Shown here one piece after another: positions 33,304 to 42,736 of a DNA stretch of 64,000 bases. This stretch comes from Mucilaginibacter rubeus (GTDB lineage: Bacteria; Bacteroidota; Bacteroidia; Sphingobacteriales; Sphingobacteriaceae): positions 1,116,001 to 1,180,000 of the forward strand of contig NZ_BMKD01000001.1 in assembly GCF_014643835.1 (NCBI RefSeq), in the 5' to 3' direction. Each line of letters starts with the position of its first letter. Position 1 is the first letter of the stretch. A program made the position numbers and the translations under genes. The notes below the pieces were generated by a model. It ran no database searches. It was not told the DNA's origin and was given only the letters and a program-made list of their open reading frames with translations.

Positions 33304-35301
33304 TTAATTCAGTGTAGTTTTTACCATTCCCGAAGTAGCCGGGGGCTTGAAGGACACGACCATTTCCTGGATTTCACGGCTGATCCTGTCGAAATTGCGA
33401 CGCAGCTTTTCATCTGTTTTTCCGTTGAAATCGTAGAACGATGGCAACGGCCGGTAAGCCTGCTCCTCTTTTCGGATTTCTTTGAGATTGAGATTAACCC
33501 GGCAGTTTATCGCCGAAGTCTCAAATTTCCCGGTATATGCTTCTTTGACGTCGGCTGCGACCATACCAACCAGTTCACCCGCATTAAGAGATGCAATCTT
33601 TCCTGCCGGAATCAGCGCTTCAAGTTTTTCGTTAAGGGAGGTTGATGTTTTATTGCGATCGATAGAAAGCCCCTCCCCGATCTGTTTGGATTTCCCGAGC
33701 AGGCGTTCGAGCCAGTCCAGCGTCTCCTTGTTCCTGACAGAACCGGAAAGTACCGTGCCGACCACGGCAGTTATCGTAGCAGCCGTATCTTTCCCATATT
33801 GCTGTTGAAATTGGGGCAGTTCCTGCAGGCCCATCAATACGGCAACCTTATTGCTTCTCGCTGTAGCGATGAGGTTTTCAACCCGGTGTACAAACAGCGT
33901 AGGCATTTCGTCAACGATCAGGGCTGAGGGGTTATTTCCTTTCGTGTTGATCAGCTTGGTGAGGCGGTTGATGACAATGGAATAACAGGCCGAATTTATA
34001 TTTTGCGTATTGGGGTCATTTGCCAATACGAGGATACCCGGACTTTTTTTATCAGATATTTTCAGGTTAAAATCGTCCCCGGAGAATACCCAGTAAGTTT
34101 CCTTGGTTGCCAGGCGGCTGATAAAGATCTTGAGCGTGCCGATTTGTCCTTCCAGTTGATTAAATGCCTTGGCATCATAGGCCGTCATGAACGGTGAAAG
34201 CAACGATTTGAGTTCCGGTTCAGAAACCAGGGCATTGAATATCTCCTCGTAAGATCGATTCAGCAATGCCAGTACATGAGGAAAGCTTGAGTAGATACCT
34301 CCTCTGTACTTACTCATAAAATAGATGCAAGAAGCCAGGAAATTAATCGCCGACTGGGTGAAAAACTGATCACTTCCTCCCGAGCGGTCACCTTTTTTTA
34401 GGGCTTCCACCAGTGCCTCGGCCGTTTCAGCGGCGTCGGCCAGTGACCGGATATAGTCCGACCGCCAGGGATTAATGCGGCGGCTTTTCTCCATGTCGTT
34501 AAGATTGATCACATGAAAAGTAAAGCCTTTCAGCCTGCCGTTTTGTTTACCAAGGAGGTAGTGGTAATAAGCGATCTGGCCGAGATCAGGAAACTTCACA
34601 TCGTACAGGCATATAGAGAACTGTTTGAAAATCAGCTGCCTGATAAAGGGGTTGACGATACTAAATGATTTTCCGCTTCCCGGCGTCCCGATAAGCATCA
34701 CAGATCTATAGACATTGCAGATATTGATCCAGCCTTTTCGGACCCTTCCCCCGTAGTAAAAGAGCATCGGAATATTAACCGAATAGGGTGTTTCGATTTT
34801 CTTGACCGGCTGCATGAAGCTTTCCGCTTCCGAGTTCCATTTGTCCTTACCAAGTCCCGATCTGATCAGCTTTGAAACATTGTCCATCGCTGTGCTCATC
34901 ATTATTGCCCCGATAAAAGAACAACACAGGTACAGCAAATCATACCTTGATGTATAGGCAAATACAAGAGGCGAAGCGCGCCCAAGAAATACCATGCTCC
35001 CAAAAAACAATAACAAGCCTGTCGTTAGGGGATAAATGATATAAGTTTTGGGATCGAAATCTATTTTCTTTTTTGCCAGCGTCCCCACACTGACCAGGCA
35101 AATGAGTCCCATGGTTGCCAATTTGCTGTAGAGGAGCGTTGAGTAAAAAACAAGGTGGCTAAGCTTATTTAATGGCGTATGAAAAATTCCCCAGAAAGGT
35201 GCATCCGGGTATATAAAAACAGCTGCTTCCAGCAAAATAGAGACATAAATGCCGCATTGAAAAAAACCATGCAGTTTTTGTTGTTCACGCGTTTCCTCCA
35301 T
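33304..35301 (-). CDS. VirD4-type coupling protein (T4CP; MobC/TraG family)
   Basis: 665 aa. Four predicted N-terminal helices (~15-140) anchor it. Walker A is LIGTPGSGKSFSIVNPF, Walker B SALIVDEMPTLFV, then a conserved ATARSNKVAVLMGLQELPQFQQQYG segment for TraM-like recognition. It docks the relaxosome to the secretion channel and powers DNA transfer. Length is usual. It is located away from mobA/mobB, at the far end of the tra operon. Confidence 0.9.
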   Translation of the reverse strand: MEETREQQKLHGFFQCGIYVSILLEAAVFIYPDAPFWGIFHTPLNKLSHLVFYSTLLYSKLATMGLICLVSVGTLAKKKIDFDPKTYIIYPLTTGLLLFFGSMVFLGRASPLVFAYTSRYDLLYLCCSFIGAIMMSTAMDNVSKLIRSGLGKDKWNSEAESFMQPVKKIETPYSVNIPMLFYYGGRVRKGWINICNVYRSVMLIGTPGSGKSFSIVNPFIRQLIFKQFSICLYDVKFPDLGQIAYYHYLLGKQNGRLKGFTFHVINLNDMEKSRRINPWRSDYIRSLADAAETAEALVEALKKGDRSGGSDQFFTQSAINFLASCIYFMSKYRGGIYSSFPHVLALLNRSYEEIFNALVSEPELKSLLSPFMTAYDAKAFNQLEGQIGTLKIFISRLATKETYWVFSGDDFNLKISDKKSPGILVLANDPNTQNINSACYSIVINRLTKLINTKGNNPSALIVDEMPTLFVHRVENLIATARSNKVAVLMGLQELPQFQQQYGKDTAATITAVVGTVLSGSVRNKETLDWLERLLGKSKQIGEGLSIDRNKTSTSLNEKLEALIPAGKIASLNAGELVGMVAADVKEAYTGKFETSAINCRVNLNLKEIRKEEQAYRPLPSFYDFNGKTDEKLRRNFDRISREIQEMVVSFKPPATSGMVKTTLN

Positions 35302-35377
35302 GAAATAAGAGGTTGGAGATATAACGGACCACCGGCAACTGCGGGTGGCCGATCGAGCAGAAGCTAAAGCGCGGGAT

Positions 35378-35605
35378 CTAGTTATCCGGCTCCAGTTCCT
35401 GCAGGTAGACCGCTATGATACCGATCAGTTCGTATCTGAGGAAAGGGTCGTCCTCTTCAAGTCCGATTAGCAGCGGCGCGCATAATTCTATCATACTGGT
35501 GAGTTCGTAATGCAGATTGTGCCCGTTTATTAAGCCAAGATATCTGACCGGAAATTCCTGTTCAAGCACCAGTTTTACATAAGTATAAGCTAAAAGATCA
35601 GTCAT
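35378..35605 (-). CDS. Hypothetical small protein, 75 aa
   Basis: Not recognised. Acidic and helical (PLLIGLEEDDPFLRYELIGIIAVYLQELEPDN). It starts 13 bp after the stop of traN and precedes the coupling-protein gene, so it is in the same operon. A chaperone-like or regulatory role would be a guess. Confidence 0.5.
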   Translation of the reverse strand: MTDLLAYTYVKLVLEQEFPVRYLGLINGHNLHYELTSMIELCAPLLIGLEEDDPFLRYELIGIIAVYLQELEPDN

Positions 35606-35618
35606 AAGCTAAGATCAA

Positions 35619-36413
35619 TTAATTGGGCAGGGCATCTGCATCAAGGATATCCTGGTAAGGTATGGACAGCGTCAAAACACGGCCGGAGACTTGTTTTTCA
35701 CTGAGCTCGACCTTTAGGACTTTATTTCCTGGGATGGACAGTTTCCTGAGCACGAAAACATTCCTGTAATTCCTGGAAAAAGCGGGAATGTTATACAACT
35801 CCAGCTCCGGAACGATGGGGATCGACTGGCTATTGGCCGCTTTGGCGATTTTCTTATCTTCTATGCTGAAGTGAAAATCGGCGATATCGTACTTGATTCG
35901 GGTTTTATTACGATAAGCAATGTCCAGGAACAGGTAATCCCCGACACTGTAAATATGGTTGACCAGCCCATGGATCCCATAAGCAGTTGCGCTTTCCCTG
36001 GGTTTTCCAGCCTTGGCGGAAATCAGGTTGGTTGCCATTGACCTAAGCTGATTTTGCGAAAAGCCGATTCCCGAAATATCCAGCGGATGTGTGTCAGGCG
36101 GAAGAATTTCAATTTCGGTGGGCACTCCGGCGTAACCGGGAACTAAACGGTACTGTGCAATAAACTTTTCACCTGCCACGGTCAGGATCGCGCTATCGAA
36201 AAATTTTGACGTGTCCCGGAGCTTCAGGCGGAGTACATTTTTTAGGGGGAGATCCCCGGCGAGCTGTTTGCTGGAAATATCCACATACTGGATCGGCTCT
36301 GGAGAGATAAAATGGATCGTGGCCTTTACAGGCAAGTATACGAGCGGGAGCTTGTCCTGCGCAAGGCATACCGATGCAAACAACGTCAAAACGAAGAAAA
36401 TTATATTTTTCAT
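35619..36413 (-). CDS. traN: Conjugative transposon protein TraN (DUF4138)
   Basis: 264 aa. Signal peptide MKNIIFFVLTLFASVCLAQ. The rest is beta-rich and fits the DUF4138/TraN pattern (GYAGVPTEIEILPP, HIYSVGDYLFLDIAYRNKTRIKYDIADFHFSIED, RNYRNVFVLRKLSIPGNKVLKVELSE). In Bacteroidota T4SS it is the VirB9-like outer-membrane-core component. It follows traM by 45 bp. Confidence 0.85.
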   Translation of the reverse strand: MKNIIFFVLTLFASVCLAQDKLPLVYLPVKATIHFISPEPIQYVDISSKQLAGDLPLKNVLRLKLRDTSKFFDSAILTVAGEKFIAQYRLVPGYAGVPTEIEILPPDTHPLDISGIGFSQNQLRSMATNLISAKAGKPRESATAYGIHGLVNHIYSVGDYLFLDIAYRNKTRIKYDIADFHFSIEDKKIAKAANSQSIPIVPELELYNIPAFSRNYRNVFVLRKLSIPGNKVLKVELSEKQVSGRVLTLSIPYQDILDADALPN

Positions 36414-36458
36414 AAAAAAACAGTATTAAATGTTCGGATAAATAAGGGGCATTCCCGA

Positions 36459-37649
36459 TTAAAACTTTTGGGGCATTTTCCTGCCGGACAGGACCTCTTC
36501 GTTTTTCTGAGCGCTAAGCAAAGTATCCGGGTCAACAATAAACAAGTACGAGTTGTATTTCAGTTTAGCCTTGTTTTTACGGATCACTTCAGCAATGGCA
36601 GAAGATGTGGACTGGAACATTTTACTGACAGAGCTCATCAGGAATTGGTTGTTTCCTGTGCTGCCGTCAATGGAGAAGCCCTGTACCGTATTACCGCCGA
36701 GATCTTTAGTAAAATCGCGAAATGCGGAGGATGGTATATAAAGGCCGGGCATGCCGTCCATGTCGTAGACGTCCAGTTTTACCGGCAGTATCTTACCATG
36801 ATATAAGATAGAAGTGATGGACAGCGTAACCCGTTGTTCCGAAAAACCGCTGATGAGGGCATAAAGGTAAGTTCCCTTAGCCACCAGGTTATTCCCTGCC
36901 CGGATATCTTCCAGTAGCCTGATCCTTATCCGGGAGCCGGCATATCCGGTCAGATTTTCATCTATAACGGCACTGATCAGCGATGGTGTTTTTTCAGGGA
37001 GTATGGTATTAAAATCCTCCGATAAAGAATCTGCCTTGCTGACCGGGAGTCTGACCTGCTCGTCCTGCCGCCTGGCTATGGCTTCCGCTGCCTGTTTTTT
37101 CTTCACCTCATCTTTGTAACCGGGATCATTTTGCCTGGAAATGCTATCCATAATTGCCATTTGCTGACGAAAGATTTCCATTGGGTCCTGTTCATGTGCG
37201 GGGCGCGAAGCAGGCACACCTGATCGTGCCCTGCCCATGTCCTCTAATGCCGTGGCCATAACCTGATCATTGCGAGGCCAGCCAGTCTTATCCGGTAAAA
37301 CATGAGTTTTTTTGAGGGCAAGCTGCATCGAATCAAGCAGTTGCTTGCTGCGATCTGCAGTATTGTTGTCGAATGCAGGGTCAGATGAATTTTCTTTGGG
37401 GATTATCCCCACGGCGGTAACACCATTAGCTTCCTTATAGGCATTACGGTAAGCGTCCAACTTATCGGAAAGCTGCTTCCTGCTAATATCAGCGGACACA
37501 TTGCCCACCGTACCATTAAAGCCTGTTGGCTCCTTAACTACCTTTTCAGGGCTTGGTGAACTGCTCTGCCAGATATAAAAGAAAAAGCAGAGAAAGGGCA
37601 GCAATATAGCAGGCAACACATATTTGGGCTGTTTAAAGTTGATTTTCAT
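36459..37649 (-). CDS. traM: Conjugative transposon protein TraM (VirB10-like)
   Basis: 396 aa. An N-terminal helix (YVLPAILLPFLCFFFYIW) spans the inner membrane. A long, low-complexity periplasmic linker follows. The C-terminal domain (~225-385; DENLTGYAGSRIRIRLLEDIRAGNNLVAKGTYLYALISGFSEQRVTLSI) matches the TraM/VirB10 beta-barrel. It joins inner and outer membrane parts of the transfer channel. Confidence 0.87.
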   Translation of the reverse strand: MKINFKQPKYVLPAILLPFLCFFFYIWQSSSPSPEKVVKEPTGFNGTVGNVSADISRKQLSDKLDAYRNAYKEANGVTAVGIIPKENSSDPAFDNNTADRSKQLLDSMQLALKKTHVLPDKTGWPRNDQVMATALEDMGRARSGVPASRPAHEQDPMEIFRQQMAIMDSISRQNDPGYKDEVKKKQAAEAIARRQDEQVRLPVSKADSLSEDFNTILPEKTPSLISAVIDENLTGYAGSRIRIRLLEDIRAGNNLVAKGTYLYALISGFSEQRVTLSITSILYHGKILPVKLDVYDMDGMPGLYIPSSAFRDFTKDLGGNTVQGFSIDGSTGNNQFLMSSVSKMFQSTSSAIAEVIRKNKAKLKYNSYLFIVDPDTLLSAQKNEEVLSGRKMPQKF

Positions 37650-37655
37650 AAATTT

Positions 37656-38066
37656 TCATTTTAAAGATTGTTTTAACCTGGAGAGACGGTCAAGTGTACT
37701 GTCCAGCAAAACACTGTCTGTTGGGGTCAGCTGTTTTTTTGCCGAGAGGCTATCGACCACCCGCCTGAGTTCCAGGGCCTGCCGTATCGATGTAGCTATG
37801 CCCGTGATCCGATCGAAGCCCTGCTGCACTCCCCTTGTCACCGGCTGGTGTACTTTTTTTTCTGAAGAGTGGCGAAAAAGGGTAAAGGACAACAGGAATG
37901 ACAGGATGATCAAAACAATCATACAGCTGAACAAAAACTTCGGATATGCTACTGATAATCGCTTAACAGCCACTTCCCCAGCCTGGAAATAAGTACCGAA
38001 CTCCCTTCTGAGTTCGCTGTACAGGGTGTCCCTGGGATCCCTGTTAGAACGAATTCTTCTCAACAT
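37656..38066 (-). CDS. TraL-like membrane protein (DUF3989 type)
   Basis: 136 aa. One helix (~45-67, FLFSCMIVLIILSFLLSFTLF) with a cytoplasmic N-terminus and a periplasmic coiled-coil tail (RRVVDSLSAKKQLTPTDSVLLDSTLDRLSRLKQSLK). Its place between traK and traM is where traL lies in CTnDOT-type operons; the name is by position. It overlaps traK by 23 bp. Confidence 0.65.
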   Translation of the reverse strand: MLRRIRSNRDPRDTLYSELRREFGTYFQAGEVAVKRLSVAYPKFLFSCMIVLIILSFLLSFTLFRHSSEKKVHQPVTRGVQQGFDRITGIATSIRQALELRRVVDSLSAKKQLTPTDSVLLDSTLDRLSRLKQSLK

Positions 38067-38658
38067 CCTGTAAATCTTTATTTTCGAGCGTTTTCCAGTT
38101 GGTAATTAAAACACCGTGCGGGTTATGATCACTTCTTGGTATATCCTTTAGGTTACCTTCTGTAATGAGGGACCGTACCACGGTAGAACTACGGCGATCG
38201 ATTTTCAGCTTTCCATAGAAGCGGAAATATTGTTTAGGCATATTGACAACAATAGAATCCGTCTGCAGGGTAAGAACCGAGCTGGAGGAAAGGATAGAAT
38301 TAAAGAAGCCGTTCTCTTTCAGGTTATTGTACTGTAGCATCCCGGACTCATCCACCAGGTACATCGCTTTTTTCATCTGGTATTCCATGTAATTATCATC
38401 CGGTGTCAGTGAAAAAAACAAGGAATGAAAGAGATCGACGTCAGCCCTGTACTCTGCGGGCCGGTTCATCTGTACATCAGTCTGCCTCGCCAGTATGGGA
38501 ATATTGTTATCCAGTATGTAAATGGTTTTCTGAGCGTTGGATACAAGCCTGAATGCGTAAAAGAAGTTCATACCGACAATCATAAGAGAAGTAAACAGGC
38601 TTCCCGCGGCAATGAATGTCGCAAGCCGGATTTTGGCCTCGATATTTTTGATGATCAT
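38044..38658 (-). CDS. traK: Conjugative transposon protein TraK (VirB8-like)
   Basis: 204 aa. N-terminal helix (~12-36, LATFIAAGSLFTSLMIVGMNFFYAF) and a periplasmic NTF2-like domain (PAEYRADVDLFHSLFFSLTPDDNYMEYQMKKAMYLVD...). This is the TraK pattern of Bacteroidota. It nucleates assembly of the T4SS. A strong terminator-like hairpin lies between traJ and this start. Confidence 0.87.
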   Translation of the reverse strand: MIIKNIEAKIRLATFIAAGSLFTSLMIVGMNFFYAFRLVSNAQKTIYILDNNIPILARQTDVQMNRPAEYRADVDLFHSLFFSLTPDDNYMEYQMKKAMYLVDESGMLQYNNLKENGFFNSILSSSSVLTLQTDSIVVNMPKQYFRFYGKLKIDRRSSTVVRSLITEGNLKDIPRSDHNPHGVLITNWKTLENKDLQDVEKNSF

Positions 38659-38673
38659 AATTTAATTTTATGT

Positions 38674-38701
38674 AAAAAAGGGCCTGAAAAGAAGCGGCCC
38701 T
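38674..38701 (-). terminator. Terminator-like hairpin between traJ and traK
   Basis: On the minus strand: AGGGCC (38701-38696), 11-base loop, GGCCCT (38684-38679), followed by a T run (complement of 38674-38679). It would end or attenuate transcription coming from traJ, so traK-L-M-N may be produced at lower level or by regulated read-through. Confidence 0.6.
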
Positions 38702-38762
38702 GGAAGTGGATGAAATGGCATACGATGCAAGAAAAATCAGGATTCGGCGAAGGAAGCCTGAC

Positions 38763-39920
38763 TCAAAAGAAGCTACCTGCGGCTTTTCTGGCGGCTCCGG
38801 TAACTGTACCTGCACTTCGGGCAAAAGTCGACGTGGCGGAGCTGATCCCGGACGTTGAGATGATCCAAGTGGAGATACTTGGTACGGTAAACATGCAAAT
38901 CGCTCCGATCAGGAAAACAATGATGACAGTACCAAAGGAAAGTACCCCGTTGCCTGCAAACCAGGCCATTTTTTCGAGATTTGCATTGAGCCCGTTCTCT
39001 CCTACCAGTTCCGTGTATTTGCTGATCTCCGATTTCAATGCATACTCCTGCATTAAGCCACAGATGTACATGATCAGGTAAGCAATACCGCTGTACAAGT
39101 TGACCGATATAAACCGGGCGATCCATGTGCTGAAGCTATCACGGAAGGCCGGAAGGATACTTGCGGCGACAGCAAAAGGTCCGAGCATGATCAGGATCGA
39201 AGAATAAATGATCTGGATCATGAAGATCACATAAACCGCGAGCCGGAGTATCCATATTCCAAGTAGTTCCAGCAATTGCGTGAACAAGAGCTGCATACCT
39301 ACCGTAAGCCGGTTCTTCAGTTCAAGCAAAGGAGAAACAACATTGCTGATCCCTTCCTTAACCGTGCTGGTAACGGAATCCCATGCCTCCCCATACCAGG
39401 TATCACTCTCTTTCTCCGCAACCTCGGTTTGCGCCTGGAAGGTGTACAAGGAGTTAGCTACGGCCAGCATTAGTGCTGACCTGTTAACGCGCAGGTTGTC
39501 GACAATCGCCTGCTCACTATTGAACATTTCTTCGGTCTGGTTCGCTACCAGTTCTGTTGGAAAAGCGATCATTTGGGTAAACGGTCCCCACCAGAGGATT
39601 ACCATAGACAAACCAAATGGCCTCAGCAAGGGCATTATTTCCAATTGTTTATCCCCTGCCATCATTTCATAAGACCGAATAGCGAAAAAGATGATCATAA
39701 ATATCGCGGCGAGCGCCTTGGCATCATTAATAAAGAGATCGAAATGGCTCCATATGCTGCCTTTGAAGCCTTTCAAAAACGTCATGATACCGGATTCATA
39801 TACACCATCGCCCTGAAGATATTGTAACGTCTTCGTTTTATCGGATGTACTTGGTGTCTGCCCGAAAACTTGAACCATGGCAAGGCAGAAAAGGATTAAA
39901 AGGGTTACTTTCTTTTTCAT
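38763..39920 (-). CDS. traJ: Conjugative transposon protein TraJ (VirB6-like)
   Basis: 385 aa. Signal peptide MKKKVTLLILFCLAMVQVFGQ, then several transmembrane helices (around 60-80, 95-115, 215-245, 255-275, 330-350). The pattern IRSYEMMAGDKQLEIMPLLRPFGLSMVILWWGPF is characteristic of TraJ. It is the polytopic inner membrane part of the T4SS. Its ATG overlaps the stop of the preceding TraI-like gene by 4 bp. Confidence 0.85.
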   Translation of the reverse strand: MKKKVTLLILFCLAMVQVFGQTPSTSDKTKTLQYLQGDGVYESGIMTFLKGFKGSIWSHFDLFINDAKALAAIFMIIFFAIRSYEMMAGDKQLEIMPLLRPFGLSMVILWWGPFTQMIAFPTELVANQTEEMFNSEQAIVDNLRVNRSALMLAVANSLYTFQAQTEVAEKESDTWYGEAWDSVTSTVKEGISNVVSPLLELKNRLTVGMQLLFTQLLELLGIWILRLAVYVIFMIQIIYSSILIMLGPFAVAASILPAFRDSFSTWIARFISVNLYSGIAYLIMYICGLMQEYALKSEISKYTELVGENGLNANLEKMAWFAGNGVLSFGTVIIVFLIGAICMFTVPSISTWIISTSGISSATSTFARSAGTVTGAARKAAGSFF

Positions 39921-40693
39921 TGAAGATGCTGTAAAACTTGTTTAGCGATCCGGACGTCGGTATCAGGAGTCCAGTTGCTGACCGTCACCCGGCCAGCCTG
40001 AATGTGCTGCTGCTGATTAGTCATGCTGATCGCAGCGCGGGCCGAGGATGTCCGGATCGCCCACACCCCTGCAAGCCGCCGGTATTCCAAGAGGTATCTG
40101 TGGTACGCGAGGATACGGGCTCCCCGGTCGATGGTGGCCGAACGCGCTCCTTCGATCCGTTCTTTCAACATATCGAGTTCATTTTTATACCAATCAAAGA
40201 GGCCTTCAGCTACCACCCTTTCGCTTACTTCGGAAGAGAGCCCCGCAAGAATGGATGCGCTGGTATAATTCAGCACCGGTTTAAGTTCGTTGCTATAGTA
40301 CAATTGCCATAACAGATCGACGTCAGAAAGTAAACCTGACTGGTTGGTGATTTCCGCCAGCGCGGTGTTGCGGATGGTATCGGACTGTATCTTGTATTTA
40401 CCGTCTGTGCTGTTCATGGCAGCAACCAGCGCCAGTCGCTGGGTCTGCGGACCGTTGACGCTCAGCGGGCGCAGGTCTGTCTTATGATAGTCAGGATGGA
40501 AAAGGCCCCATGTTAGCCAGTAGAGCGGATTTAGGCTGAGAAAACCTGCTTTTGGCGTAAATTTATTCTGGTCCCACTGGAGGTAAACCATGCGCTGTTG
40601 CTGGTAGCGAACACTTTCATCATTGACTTTTTTCTGCGCCAGGCAGTGCTTATTCGTCAAGAAAGCGATCAGGATAAGTATGATATACTTCAT
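39917..40693 (-). CDS. TraI-like secreted protein, member 4 of the tandem family
   Basis: 258 aa. Signal peptide MKYIILILIAFLTNKHCLAQ. Helix-rich mature part, end TDVRIAKQVLQHLQ, which recalls the NAKYL(K/H)(Q/P) ends of the three genes upstream. It is the most divergent of four consecutive genes of similar size and layout. In Bacteroidota operons this is the place of TraI/DUF4141-type VirB5-like proteins; the assignment is by position and layout. Confidence 0.65.
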   Translation of the reverse strand: MKYIILILIAFLTNKHCLAQKKVNDESVRYQQQRMVYLQWDQNKFTPKAGFLSLNPLYWLTWGLFHPDYHKTDLRPLSVNGPQTQRLALVAAMNSTDGKYKIQSDTIRNTALAEITNQSGLLSDVDLLWQLYYSNELKPVLNYTSASILAGLSSEVSERVVAEGLFDWYKNELDMLKERIEGARSATIDRGARILAYHRYLLEYRRLAGVWAIRTSSARAAISMTNQQQHIQAGRVTVSNWTPDTDVRIAKQVLQHLQ

Positions 40694-41367
40694 TGGTGTA
40701 AATATTTAGCGTTTTGAATGATCTGACTGACATATAATTTATCCTGACTGATCCAGCCGGGAAATGGGGTTGCAGCCGCGATGATACCACGTTGTTTTGC
40801 CCAATACATCGATTTCCATGTCCCATAAGCCAGTCCGTCCAGAATCTGAAGTTGGGCAATTACCTTCCGGAGCAGTTGGTCACGGGAGTTATAGTCAGCG
40901 AGGATGTTATCCCCTTCTTTTAAGATATAGCCGGACACTTCGGATGCCAAGACAAGCGCTCTCGATCGCATCTCGGCGGTCATATTGCCTGCAAAGGCCA
41001 ACAGGTAGGGCTCGCCCTTCGCCAGGTTAAGTGCCTGCTCAATGTATCCGGACATATCGGCTATAATAGAAGCGATATTGCGGACGGCGAGACCATTTTT
41101 GAGGGCAGAGTTAACATTTGACAAACCTTCATAGATCATAGTTTGGGCGATGATCACCGAACCAACATTGGTATTAAGGTCAGTGATATGTTCATTGATG
41201 GCGCTCAGATATTGTTCATGGGCGGCTTCCGCGCTACTCCGGGCGAGACCATTCTGATTAACCGCAGCTAAATGCTGCTTGTCAAAAACTGCTTTTTGGC
41301 CTTGTACCGAAATCACTGAACTTGTTACTAGGAACAAGGCCATAATTAAAGTGACTTTTAATCTCAT
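40690..41367 (-). CDS. TraI-like secreted protein, member 3
   Basis: 225 aa. Signal peptide ending around VISVQGQ. Similar to member 1 (42056-42736): YEGLSNVNSALKNGLAVRNIASIIADMSGYIEQALNLAKGEPYLLAFAG, then LASEVSGYILKEGD, and a C-terminus WISQDKLYVSQIIQNAKYLHQ. Helical and exported, so a pilus-tip or VirB5-like role is plausible (inference). Overlaps both neighbours by 4 bp. Confidence 0.7.
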   Translation of the reverse strand: MRLKVTLIMALFLVTSSVISVQGQKAVFDKQHLAAVNQNGLARSSAEAAHEQYLSAINEHITDLNTNVGSVIIAQTMIYEGLSNVNSALKNGLAVRNIASIIADMSGYIEQALNLAKGEPYLLAFAGNMTAEMRSRALVLASEVSGYILKEGDNILADYNSRDQLLRKVIAQLQILDGLAYGTWKSMYWAKQRGIIAAATPFPGWISQDKLYVSQIIQNAKYLHQ

Positions 41368-42059
41368 GGGTGTAAGTATTTGGCATTCTGTATAATATCG
41401 CGGGCAACACTTTCGTCCGCATCGATGAAATCCTGAAAAGGGTTTGCAGCTCTTAAAAACGAGGCAAGACTGGAATACTGCATCATATTCAGCATGTTCT
41501 CTGACAGGTCCTGGATCTTGCTTAATTCGGATAGTACATAGTCAAATAGAATTTTGCGATCGGATATTTTCATCTGGTTTACATCACCTATAGAGAGCGA
41601 AAGGCCTGTTAGGTATGCTATAAGGCTCCTGGCCTGGGAGGCAAATTGTAAGGCGGATTGATAGCCTACCGCGATCAGTGCCGGGTTTTGATCCACCAAA
41701 TGCAGGATCATTGCCTGGTTACTGATGATCCGGTTGACCATCGGTGTGGCATAGATGCCGATATCCGCTACATTGATCGCTGTGCCGAGGACGTTATAAC
41801 GTTGCTGCAAAGTGCGGTACATAACCTTCGTTTTGTCCAGGAGCGTGAGGTTAGCCTGTTCATTCGCTGATAACAGGGCCTGTTCATTTTTAGCTTTGAC
41901 CTGAAGCTTATTCTCCGATTCCGACTGCCCTACAAGCTGATGAAGCGCCGGGATATCCAGTACTTTTTTCTGGGCGAAAACATCTATCCTGTCAACGGCT
42001 AAAGCCATCAGCATTAACGAGAGCATTTTTATGACCGGTATTCCATTAATTTCTTTCAT
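41364..42059 (-). CDS. TraI-like secreted protein, member 2
   Basis: 231 aa. Probable signal peptide (PVIKMLSLMLMALAVDRIDVFAQ). Helical, divergent middle; the end, SVARDIIQNAKYLHP, is nearly that of member 3. It lacks the LSEV/LSNV motif after the coiled region seen in members 1 and 3. Start and stop codons overlap neighbours (ATGA), implying coupled translation. Confidence 0.7.
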   Translation of the reverse strand: MKEINGIPVIKMLSLMLMALAVDRIDVFAQKKVLDIPALHQLVGQSESENKLQVKAKNEQALLSANEQANLTLLDKTKVMYRTLQQRYNVLGTAINVADIGIYATPMVNRIISNQAMILHLVDQNPALIAVGYQSALQFASQARSLIAYLTGLSLSIGDVNQMKISDRKILFDYVLSELSKIQDLSENMLNMMQYSSLASFLRAANPFQDFIDADESVARDIIQNAKYLHP

Positions 42060-42736
42060 TGTTTTAAATATTTGGCGTTGCTTAATACCTCGTTAGCGAT
42101 CCGTACATCCTGGTTCTGCCATTCAGCCCAGGGATTCAATGAGTGTAATACGCCGTTGATCTTTGCCCAATACATGGCCCGGTTCATACCATAGGCGATC
42201 CCGCGAAGAATACGCAGGTGATCGGCGATATGATTAAGCAGCTTCCCGCGTTCGCCGGAATCCATCAGGTTCCCTTTTCCTCCTTTGAGTACAAAGGCAC
42301 TGACCTCGGCGGCGAGCATTGATGCGCGTTCTTCAAAGTCCCTGGCCCCCTGTTCTGCAAAAAGCAACAGGACAGGGTCTGATTTGGCAAGTTTCACTGC
42401 TGACTCAACATCTCCGACAATATCAACCCCGCATTGCGCAATGTCCCTGATAGCGGACAGGTTATTAATTACCGCGGACACTTCGCTAAGGCCTTGATAG
42501 ATCTTGTTTTGAAGGTTATTCACCACAGTCAGCTGGCCGCTTACGGCAAGCTGGCCTTTTTGAATAAGGTCCAGCTTATCATTGGTATTGTTCAGTTGCC
42601 CGTTAATTGTGGATGAGTTGATCAGGATCGCGGAGGAAACTGCAGGGTCAACCACGAGTTCCTGCCCCCAGGTTTTGCGGGGAGCTAAAACGATTACCAG
42701 CAGGATCAGGCCCGTTATGTGTTTAAGAAAATCCAT
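42056..42736 (-). CDS. TraI-like secreted protein, member 1
   Basis: 226 aa. Signal peptide ending around KTWGQ. Contains SSTINGQLNNTNDKLDLIQKGQL, QNKIYQGLSEVSAVINNLSAIRDIAQ, AAEVSAFVLKGGKGNLMDSGERGKLLNHIADHLRILRGIAYGMNRAMYWAKINGV, and the end NAKYLKQ. This is the member most like proteins named TraI in related elements (from memory). Its start overlaps the traG stop by 14 bp. Confidence 0.75.
   Translation of the reverse strand: MDFLKHITGLILLVIVLAPRKTWGQELVVDPAVSSAILINSSTINGQLNNTNDKLDLIQKGQLAVSGQLTVVNNLQNKIYQGLSEVSAVINNLSAIRDIAQCGVDIVGDVESAVKLAKSDPVLLLFAEQGARDFEERASMLAAEVSAFVLKGGKGNLMDSGERGKLLNHIADHLRILRGIAYGMNRAMYWAKINGVLHSLNPWAEWQNQDVRIANEVLSNAKYLKQ

Noticed and set aside
38507-39126. Minus-strand frames inside traJ and traK that overlap in other frames
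   Set aside because: They lack family features and overlap well-supported genes.
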